Assembly (NCBI GenBank): GCA_028712345.1
Contig: JAQTQF010000133.1
Coordinates: 1-5,425, forward strand
Reading direction: 5' to 3'
Length of the DNA: 5,425 nt
Source of the DNA: Phycisphaerae bacterium
GTDB taxonomy: Bacteria; Planctomycetota; Phycisphaerae; Sedimentisphaerales; UBA12454
Each line of letters opens with the position of its first letter. Position 1 is the first letter of the stretch. This document shows positions 1 through 4,539 of this stretch, in pieces. The position numbers and the translations under genes were made by a program. The notes under the pieces are model-generated. The model saw only the letters and a program-made list of their open reading frames with translations. It did not search any database and was not told where the DNA came from.

Positions 1-1
1 C

Positions 2-220
2 TTCAAACAAACCGACAAGCCAAAGAAATCTGATGATAAAAAACAGCAAGAGTTCGAACCGTTCGGCGGTGAAAACTTCAGCGAGGTACCGTTGTTTTCA
101 TCCGATGATTTGCTTACTGAGATTGACCAGATGGACCCATTGGAACGGCAATTCTTTATGGATGAACTGGCTGTAAGAAGCGATTTCTGGGACGAAGAAA
201 GCGAGGTGTTCTATGGATGA
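2..220 (+). CDS. C-terminal end of an unidentified acidic protein (5' partial)
   Basis: An open frame runs from the window edge to the TGA at 218-220, giving 72 visible residues; the start lies upstream of the window. I do not recognise the family. The first part is charged and low in complexity (KPKKSDDKKQQ), probably a flexible linker. The rest is acidic with aromatic residues and a likely amphipathic helix (LLTEIDQMDPLERQFFMDEL). It ends in EVFYG, so the last residue is glycine. The stop overlaps the start of the next gene, the E1-like enzyme, by 8 bp (ATGGATGA), which implies translational coupling and probably related function. The continuous reading frame, the overlap, and the good ribosome binding site for the next gene inside this gene's end support it as real coding sequence. 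Function is unknown. It could be a substrate or partner of the E1-like protein, but nothing in the visible part is a recognisable ubiquitin-like fold, E2 or JAB domain. Confidence 0.7.
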   Translation, partial: FKQTDKPKKSDDKKQQEFEPFGGENFSEVPLFSSDDLLTEIDQMDPLERQFFMDELAVRSDFWDEESEVFYG

Positions 221-866
221 GAGATTTTCAAGACAGGCTGACATTGTGCCAAGAGAGCGAATACTTGACTGTAAAGCAACAGTTATCGGTGTTGGTGCAA
301 TCGGAAGACAGGTAGCGATACAGTTAACCGCGATTGGTGTACCACAGCTACAGCTTATGGATTTTGATCATGTGGAAATCAGCAATTTGGCAACGCAGGG
401 GTATATGCAAAAAGACCTCGAAAGGCCAAAGGTTGATGTCACAGCGGAATTTGTCAGGGAAATAAATTACGACCTGCATGTAGAAGTGTTGCTTGACAGA
501 TTCAAGAGATCAACGCCTGTTGGAAACTGTGTTTTCTGCTGCGTGGATTCCATAACAACCAGAAGACATATTTGGGATGCAGTCAGGGACAAGGTAAATT
601 TTTTTGTCGATGGCCGAATGAGTGCTGAAGTTTTGCGGGTGATAACGGCCTGTGATGAAAAGAGCAGACAGTATTATCCGCAAACATTATTTACAGCCCA
701 GCAGGCCCATGCCGGCCCATGTACAGCAAAAACAACGATTTACTGTGCCAATATCGCGGCAGGATTCATGCTGGCTCAATTTACAAAGTATTTGCGATTG
801 TTACCGGTTGACCCTGATATCCAGATTAACCTTCTGGCTTCGGAGTTAAATGTCGGTGAATGTTAA
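213..866 (+). CDS. Short E1-like adenylyltransferase (ThiF/MoeB/HesA superfamily)
   Basis: The 217-residue product has the Rossmann-type ATP-binding core of E1-like enzymes, which adenylate the C-terminal carboxylate of ubiquitin-like or sulfur-carrier proteins. Visible motifs are the glycine-rich loop GVGAIG (26-31); the strand-end acidic residues D50 and D52; the NLATQG segment (58-63; N58 and Q62 fit the conserved asparagine and arginine/glutamine positions); PK at 72-73; and FCCVDSITTRR (108-118), whose D112 fits the conserved Mg/ATP aspartate. FVDGRMSAEV (131-140) follows, then GPCTAKTT (168-175). C170 sits about where the catalytic cysteine falls in other members, so it is the candidate thioester or persulfide residue. 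There are no CxxC zinc pairs, and at 217 residues the protein is shorter than MoeB or ThiF (about 240-270), so it is probably not a housekeeping thiamine or molybdopterin enzyme. The start is supported by GAGGTG at 203-208. It overlaps the upstream gene by 8 bp. Family assignment is firm; substrate is unknown. Confidence 0.88.
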   Translation: MDERFSRQADIVPRERILDCKATVIGVGAIGRQVAIQLTAIGVPQLQLMDFDHVEISNLATQGYMQKDLERPKVDVTAEFVREINYDLHVEVLLDRFKRSTPVGNCVFCCVDSITTRRHIWDAVRDKVNFFVDGRMSAEVLRVITACDEKSRQYYPQTLFTAQQAHAGPCTAKTTIYCANIAAGFMLAQFTKYLRLLPVDPDIQINLLASELNVGEC

Positions 867-878
867 TTTTTAACCATA

Positions 879-912
879 GCTTAGCGATAGCAAAGTTTGG
901 CTATCGCTAAGC
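879..912. repeat. Perfect 13-bp inverted repeat (hairpin) between two accessory genes
   Basis: GCTTAGCGATAGC (879-891) and its exact reverse complement GCTATCGCTAAGC (900-912) flank an 8-nt loop. It begins 12 nt after the stop of the E1-like gene and ends 31 nt before the start of the 88-residue gene. Only a short TTTT (916-919) follows after CCA, so it does not look like a classic intrinsic terminator. It could be a weak attenuator, an RNA-stability or processing hairpin, or a protein-binding operator. Its inner 10-mer TAGCGATAGC recurs at 2167-2176. Confidence 0.85.
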
Positions 913-943
913 CACTTTTACAGAATAAGCGAGGTGCAAATCT

Positions 944-1210
944 ATGACAAACCAAAAAACTAAAGACAGAAGAATAAAAACCATTGGACAATTGAAAGAA
1001 TTGGCCAAAAACGGTCTGGAGTGCTTCATCCTGCTAAATGGAGGACTGAGAAGCTCCAAGTATATCAGCTACAACCCTGATGGAAACAAGTTCTATGTTT
1101 TTAATTACATCGATGATAGTGAACAGGAATTAACTGAAAGCCAGCTCCTTGACAGCGAATATACCAATATAGGCCAGGCGATGGAAAAAGGTGCTTTAAT
1201 TATGGATTAG
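944..1210 (+). CDS. Conserved-hypothetical-type small protein (88 aa), accessory DNA
   Basis: The frame is preceded by GAGGTG (931-936) at 7 nt from the ATG. It encodes an 88-residue soluble protein with no signal peptide or membrane segment. It starts with a basic stretch (KTKDRRIK), followed by a likely helix (TIGQLKELAKNG) and a beta-rich core: FILLNGGLRSSKYI at 28-41, then FYVFNYIDDSEQELT around 50-64. The C-terminal part, TNIGQAMEKGALIMD, looks helical. From memory, this layout (a TIGxLK start, an FILLNxGxRSSKYI core, IDDxEQxLTExQL and a final NIGxAxxKGA) resembles uncharacterised proteins found on plasmids and phages; I cannot name a family and no function is known to me. It lies 17 bp upstream of the zinc-ribbon gene, so the two are probably co-transcribed. 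The hairpin at 879-912 separates it from the E1-like gene. Confidence 0.82.
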   Translation: MTNQKTKDRRIKTIGQLKELAKNGLECFILLNGGLRSSKYISYNPDGNKFYVFNYIDDSEQELTESQLLDSEYTNIGQAMEKGALIMD

Positions 1211-1227
1211 AAAGGACAGGTGACAAA

Positions 1228-1884
1228 ATGTATTACAAAGAAGTTGATAAAAGATATAAAGAATTAATGATAAAATATCTTAGAAAACATTTCAGGTATA
1301 ACGCCATGAACAGTTGGAACAAATCGACCAGCTACGCGAACAACATCAAACTGTATAACATCGATAAACCTGCTGATGTTGATGATGATACGTTTTGGGA
1401 AATGATTGGGCTAACTGAGTGGCAGGAAAAACTAAGCGACCTGCTGGAAGATTTCGGCAGAAAGTATGATTGGAATTGGCAGGCGGGCATCAACGGAAGA
1501 AGCGGCGGCTATCTTGTGCTTTATAAAGGCGGCATCAAGCCCAGCGGTTACAAAAGTTATTGCACACACTGCGGCCAGAAAAACTATGAGTCTGTCCCTG
1601 AAGGCCAGATAGGCACTTGTGGAAGATGTGATGCCAAGGCAAGGGTGAATTTCAAGCAGACGCATATGCAGGTTTTTACTTGGCCTGGCAAAAGTACCGA
1701 CGAGTATGAAGATTTTACTGATTGGACACTGAGTGAAATCAGAGAGCGTGTTGAACTGGTGCAGGATTTTGACAGGTTATGTGATACTATCGCTGAAGGG
1801 TATATTTTTATCTGTAAAAATTATCGCATTGCCGAAGAGGAAATCCTTGTACCGAAAACTATTAAAGTTTTGGAACCTGTTTGA
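1228..1884 (+). CDS. Zinc-ribbon hypothetical protein (218 aa)
   Basis: AGGTGA (1218-1223) lies just before the ATG, and the gene starts 17 bp after the previous stop. The product is soluble. An N-terminal helical, basic region (YYKEVDKRYKELMIKYLRKHF) is followed by a tryptophan-rich middle (DWNWQAGINGRSGGYLVLYKGG, split here by eye as about 81-102). A zinc ribbon comes next: CTHC at 112-115 and CGRC at 131-134, a CxxC-x15-CxxC arrangement that should bind one zinc. The C-terminal third looks helical (LSEIRERVELVQDFDRLCDTIAEGY). The RSGGYLVLY core reads like uncharacterised proteins of plasmids and phages. The ribbon suggests nucleic-acid or protein binding, but no catalytic motif is visible and I assign no function. 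It probably shares an operon with the 88-residue and 69-residue genes. Confidence 0.82.
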   Translation: MYYKEVDKRYKELMIKYLRKHFRYNAMNSWNKSTSYANNIKLYNIDKPADVDDDTFWEMIGLTEWQEKLSDLLEDFGRKYDWNWQAGINGRSGGYLVLYKGGIKPSGYKSYCTHCGQKNYESVPEGQIGTCGRCDAKARVNFKQTHMQVFTWPGKSTDEYEDFTDWTLSEIRERVELVQDFDRLCDTIAEGYIFICKNYRIAEEEILVPKTIKVLEPV

Positions 1885-1886
1885 TC

Positions 1887-1895
1887 GGAGGTGAT
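1887..1895 (+). promoter_or_regulatory. Strong ribosome binding site that fixes the start of the 69-aa gene
   Basis: GGAGGTGAT is a near-complete complement of the 16S rRNA 3' end and lies 8 nt (counted from GGAGG) before the ATG at 1900. An in-frame GTG at 1891 lies inside this site, so that GTG cannot be the start that the site serves. Confidence 0.85.
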
Positions 1896-1899
1896 TGAA

Positions 1900-2109
1900 A
1901 TGGCGAAACAAAACATTATGACAGTTGCCGGCCTAAAACAACTTTTAATTGCACTTGGCAAAGAAGTTGAAAATGACTTTGAAGTGTGGTTGTCATCGGA
2001 TGAAGAAGGTAATGATTTTGCACCTTTGTTGCAAAACACCGAATTCAGTCTGTATATCGACAGCGAAAAAAAGAGGATAATCTTCTTTCCGTCAGCTACA
2101 TATACTTAG
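1900..2109 (+). CDS. Small acidic conserved-hypothetical-type protein (69 aa)
   Basis: I chose the ATG at 1900 rather than the in-frame GTG at 1891, because the ribosome binding site GGAGGTGAT (1887-1895) covers that GTG and is ideally spaced for 1900. The gene starts 15 bp after the zinc-ribbon gene, so it is the likely last gene of that operon; the terminator at 2127-2160 follows its stop. The product is soluble: an N-terminal helix (TVAGLKQLLIALGKE), then FEVWLSSDEEGNDFAPL (27-43), then a short beta hairpin ending KKRIIFFPS (57-65). From memory, the sequence EVWLSSDEEGNxxxPL with a terminal KRIIxFPS is a recurrent pattern in small uncharacterised phage and plasmid proteins; I know of no function. 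No catalytic or metal-binding residues are evident. Confidence 0.82.
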   Translation: MAKQNIMTVAGLKQLLIALGKEVENDFEVWLSSDEEGNDFAPLLQNTEFSLYIDSEKKRIIFFPSATYT

Positions 2110-2126
2110 CTTGGCCCTTTATTTTT

Positions 2127-2160
2127 ACCGCGGCTGTTTTTCTGGCTGCGGTTTTTCCTT
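2127..2160 (+). terminator. Rho-independent terminator of the accessory gene operon
   Basis: ACCGCGGCT (2127-2135) pairs with GGCTGCGGT (2144-2152) as a 9-bp stem with two G-T wobbles and an 8-nt loop, followed directly by TTTTTCCTT. It lies 17 nt after the stop of the 69-residue gene. GC-rich stem plus T-run in the + direction fits termination of the + strand operon. The 5-bp repeat at 2194-2208 followed by ATTTTTT could be a weak backup. Confidence 0.75.
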
Positions 2161-2193
2161 CCAACGTAGCGATAGCTCTGTTCTGAAGTCAGC

Positions 2194-2208
2194 AGTCTTA
2201 TATAGACT
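2194..2208. repeat. Short inverted repeat AGTCT-TATAT-AGACT
   Basis: Five-base arms flank a TATAT centre, and ATTTTTT follows on the + strand. It is small enough to be chance; it could act as a weak secondary terminator or as a palindromic binding site. Confidence 0.35.
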
Positions 2209-2237
2209 ATTTTTTGCAAATTTTTTTGATAAAGTTG

Positions 2238-2254
2238 ATTTTTGGGCCAAAAAT
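2238..2254. repeat. 17-bp palindrome with one central base
   Basis: ATTTTTGG and CCAAAAAT flank a single central G, which gives a perfect 8+1+8 palindrome. The one-base centre makes it a poor RNA hairpin but a good shape for a dimeric DNA-binding protein. No promoter could be placed next to it with confidence. Confidence 0.5.
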
Positions 2255-2278
2255 AAAGTGTATTTTTATCTCTTGACG

Positions 2279-2310
2279 TCCAAAGCCTTGACTCGAGGAG
2301 TCATTTTGGA
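2279..2310. repeat. Interrupted inverted repeat (two-part stem)
   Basis: The inner stem TGACTC (2289-2294) / GAGTCA (2298-2303) has a GAG loop. The outer stem TCCAAA (2279-2284) / TTTGGA (2305-2310) is separated from it by a 4-by-1 internal loop. Twelve base pairs in total would fold as RNA on either strand, without a following T-run. It may belong to the 3' end of one of the convergent transcripts or be a protein-binding site. Confidence 0.5.
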
Positions 2311-2369
2311 GACAACGCAATGAAGCAAGAAATAGAGAAATGAAGATACCTTGTACGCATAAACATTTA

Positions 2370-2402
2370 GCACACAAGTTCTTCTTTTATTTTTTTGTGT
2401 GC
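2370..2402. repeat. 8-bp inverted repeat downstream of acr3, possible 3' end hairpin
   Basis: GCACACAA (2370-2377) pairs with TTGTGTGC (2395-2402) across a 17-nt AT-rich loop. It lies 40 bp past the acr3 stop in the direction of acr3 transcription. The T-run is inside the loop and not after the stem, so it is at best a weak or non-canonical terminator for the arsenic operon. Confidence 0.4.
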
Positions 2403-2442
2403 ATATTTGTATAGCTACATATTATCCTTTTGCAGTTGGTAT

Positions 2443-3648
2443 TCAAATGGCTTGATCGTTGGCAGTAACTGCAAACCACCGCTGTGTTTTCAAGCAGAAT
2501 TTTACCAGCATAAGCATAACAGGTACTTCAATAAGCACACCGACAACCGTCGCCAGCGCTGCTCCGGATTGAAGGCCAAAGAGCATCGTGGCCGTAGCAA
2601 TGGCCACTTCAAAATGGTTGGACGCACCTATCATGGCCGAAGGGGCAGCATCCGCATACGATAATTTCAGTGGTTTTGACAGCCAGTAGCCTATCGCGAA
2701 AATCAAACAGGTTTGTATGAACAGCGGAATAGCAATCCAGAGAATGGTCAGAGGGTTTGAAATAATGGTTTCGCCCTTGAAAGAAAACAAAAGCACAAGA
2801 GTTACCAGCAGGGCAATGATTGTTATTGGCGTTAAAACATGAAGGAATTTTTCCTCAAACCATTCTAATCCCTTATGTGCTATGATCCATTTGCGAGAAA
2901 TAAACCCTGCCGCCAGTGGTAATGCGACATAGATTGCAATGGATAACAAAAGAGCTTGCCATGGAACCGGCAATTTCCCAACACCCAGCAGAAATCCCCC
3001 CAGTGGCCCATACAGAAACAGCATAGTCAAAGAATTAATAGCGACCATCACCAGCGTATGACCGCCATTGCCTTTGGCAAGGTATCCCCATACAAGAACC
3101 ATCGCGGTGCAAGGCGCGATGCCAAGCAGTATGCAACCTGCTAAATAACTTCTCCATAGCGGAACTTGCAGCATCTTGACGCCGTTTTCCATAACTATCG
3201 TGCCGACACCATATTCAGCACCTATCGGCAGGTCCAGCCCGAAAGGCATCTTTACCAAATCGACGGCGTTCGGGCCGATAAGGTTATAAAACAACGTGCC
3301 GAGAAAAAATGACGCTATCACATACATCGTAAAAGGTTTGATTGCCCAGTTTACGAACAACGTCAGACCCACCGGCTTTATACTTTTGCCGGCCTTTAGA
3401 ACCTCGGCAAAATCAATCTTGACCATAATCGGGTACATCATAAAGAAAAGGCAGACCGCAATTGGGATTGATACGACGGGAGCCTTATTTACATAAATGG
3501 CCATTCCGTCAAGAGCCTTAGCGAAACCTGGAGCGAGTTTACCCAGGATAATCCCGCCAACAATACAAAGGATTACCCAGACCGTCAGATATCGTTCAAA
3601 AATATTCAATCCTTTTTCCCGAACCTTTTCTTTTTTATGATTTACCAT
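2443..3648 (-). CDS. acr3: Arsenite efflux permease Acr3
   Basis: Acr3 (BART superfamily) is an inner-membrane transporter that exports arsenite using the proton gradient. The 401-residue product has about ten hydrophobic segments after a charged cytoplasmic N-terminus (MVNHKKEKVREKG). Diagnostic motifs are present: MMYPIMVKIDF (70-80), FVNWAIKPF (98-106), GIAPCTAMVLVWGYLAKG with C180, GASNHFEVAIA (341-351), and GVLIEVPVML with E374. The cysteine and the glutamate fit the residues known to be needed for transport in studied Acr3 proteins. It is longer than typical members (about 350-370), mainly because of an extra soluble-looking stretch around 124-163. AAGGA (3661-3657 on this strand) lies 8 nt before the ATG. 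It is the last gene of the operon, 22 bp after arsM. It differs from ArsB, a 12-segment unrelated family, although databases often label Acr3 as arsB. Confidence 0.95.
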   Translation of the reverse strand: MVNHKKEKVREKGLNIFERYLTVWVILCIVGGIILGKLAPGFAKALDGMAIYVNKAPVVSIPIAVCLFFMMYPIMVKIDFAEVLKAGKSIKPVGLTLFVNWAIKPFTMYVIASFFLGTLFYNLIGPNAVDLVKMPFGLDLPIGAEYGVGTIVMENGVKMLQVPLWRSYLAGCILLGIAPCTAMVLVWGYLAKGNGGHTLVMVAINSLTMLFLYGPLGGFLLGVGKLPVPWQALLLSIAIYVALPLAAGFISRKWIIAHKGLEWFEEKFLHVLTPITIIALLVTLVLLFSFKGETIISNPLTILWIAIPLFIQTCLIFAIGYWLSKPLKLSYADAAPSAMIGASNHFEVAIATATMLFGLQSGAALATVVGVLIEVPVMLMLVKFCLKTQRWFAVTANDQAI

Positions 3649-3670
3649 GTTTGAATTCCTTGATTATGCT

Positions 3671-4513
3671 TTATGCTCTCTTTTTGAATGCAGTGATATT
3701 GACACTGATAATAAAGTCGCTGAGTTTTTTGCCTTGCGGCAAAGCCTCCTGTACCTGTCGATAAAGTGGGTCATTGCAATCAGCTAATACATCGATGCTA
3801 TAGGCCTTTTCATCTATCTGTATATTATGTAAACCTGACTTTTTTGCCATTTCAACGGTTTCATCAACCAGAACAGCACCAGCTACACAGCTTACCAGTG
3901 CAGCGGCGGATTTAAGGATTTCTTCGGGTAACAGCTTCTTTAACGCAAGGTCAGATATACAGGCTTTTCCGCCGGTTTTTAATACACGAGCTATTTCATT
4001 CCAGACCTGCTGTTTCTCGGGAGAAAGATTTATCACGCAATTGGAGATTACAACATCAATGCTGTTATCTGCAACGGGGAGATGTTCGATTTCACCCAGC
4101 CGAAATTCCACATTGGAAAGGCCGGTTTTTTCAGTAAATTTAGGAATGCCGGCCCTTGCTTTACCGAGCATTTCTGGTGTCATATCGACACCAATCGATT
4201 TGCCTTTTTCGCCAACTTTCCTTGCCGCGATAAATACATCGAATCCACCGCCGCTGCCCAGGTCCAACACAACCTGCCCAGCTTTAAGATCAGCAATCGC
4301 TGTCGGATTGCCGCAGGACAGGCCCATATTCGCCCCATCCGGCAACATATTTAATTCATCGAGTGTATAACCGATGGCCTCGGCATGTTTATCGGGCGAA
4401 GAAGAACCGCAACAAGCAGATTCATTAGAGCAACACCCTGGTTTTCCTTTAGCGATTTCCCCGTATCCCCGGCGAACCGCCTCTTTGATTTCTTCCTTCG
4501 ATTCAGAAGTCAT
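3671..4513 (-). CDS. arsM: Arsenite S-adenosylmethionine methyltransferase ArsM
   Basis: ArsM transfers methyl groups from SAM to trivalent arsenic in the cytoplasm, giving mono- and dimethylated (sometimes volatile trimethylated) arsenicals. The 280-residue product has the class I SAM fold: motif I LDLGSGGGFD (83-92), the acidic strand end GVD (108-110), and ISNCVINLSPEK (156-167). The three conserved arsenic cysteines are present as C67 (GLSCGNP), C159 (SNCVINL) and C209 (VSCVAGA). C159 and C209 should bind As(III), with C67 as the redox partner. The N-terminal tail carries two more pairs, C27-C28 and C34-C35 (CCGSSS), as seen in many ArsM proteins. The C-terminal part (about 220-280) is the usual small domain. 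Its ribosome binding site GAGGTA (4522-4517) lies in the 26-bp gap after the permease gene. It is the middle gene of the operon between permease and acr3. Confidence 0.95.
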   Translation of the reverse strand: MTSESKEEIKEAVRRGYGEIAKGKPGCCSNESACCGSSSPDKHAEAIGYTLDELNMLPDGANMGLSCGNPTAIADLKAGQVVLDLGSGGGFDVFIAARKVGEKGKSIGVDMTPEMLGKARAGIPKFTEKTGLSNVEFRLGEIEHLPVADNSIDVVISNCVINLSPEKQQVWNEIARVLKTGGKACISDLALKKLLPEEILKSAAALVSCVAGAVLVDETVEMAKKSGLHNIQIDEKAYSIDVLADCNDPLYRQVQEALPQGKKLSDFIISVNITAFKKRA

Positions 4514-4539
4514 AAGTACCTCATGTTTTTATAGCTCAT

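Larger units (their letters stand above)
2110..2442. other. Convergent intergenic region, AT-rich, no credible gene
   Basis: These 333 bp separate the + strand accessory genes from the - strand arsenic operon. They hold an intrinsic terminator for the + strand (2127-2160), a second copy of the 10-mer TAGCGATAGC (2167-2176), and four short inverted repeats (2194-2208, 2238-2254, 2279-2310, 2370-2402), listed separately where worthwhile. The open frame that crosses 2111-2323 needs a TTG start with no ribosome binding site and is rejected. I see no convincing sigma-70 promoter, tRNA, attachment-site core or transposase remnant. Confidence 0.7.

Noticed and set aside
80..107. AGCGAGGTA at 80-88 as a third copy of the translation start module
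   Set aside because: The ATG at 105-107 is too far away and gives a short frame that ends within the E1-like gene region; the stretch is explained as coding sequence of the upstream gene.
652..849. Open frame of 65 codons inside the E1-like gene in another frame
   Set aside because: It is fully internal to a gene with clear family motifs, and its product is not recognisable.
1432..2039. Open frames on the - strand opposite the zinc-ribbon and 69-aa genes
   Set aside because: They overlap genes that have good ribosome binding sites and conserved-looking motifs on the other strand; the antisense products have no motif.
1891..2109. GTG at 1891 as start of the small acidic protein (72 aa)
   Set aside because: The GTG lies inside the Shine-Dalgarno sequence GGAGGTGAT, which is correctly spaced for the ATG at 1900.
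2111..2323. Open frame of 70 codons on the + strand between the two blocks
   Set aside because: It needs a TTG start immediately after the previous stop, has no ribosome binding site, runs through the terminator hairpin, and its translation is rich in aromatic and low-complexity residues from AT-rich DNA.
2274..2330. TTGAC elements at 2273 and 2289 as -35 boxes of a promoter
   Set aside because: No TATAAT-like -10 box lies at 16-18 nt, and no gene follows on the + strand.
2395..3496. Open frames on the + strand opposite acr3 (2395-2664, 2956-3144, 3296-3496)
   Set aside because: They are antisense shadows of a well-supported transporter gene without ribosome binding sites or recognisable products.
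4041..4370. Open frames on the + strand opposite arsM (4041-4370, 4082-4354)
   Set aside because: They lie fully antisense to a gene with all conserved ArsM motifs and encode nothing recognisable.
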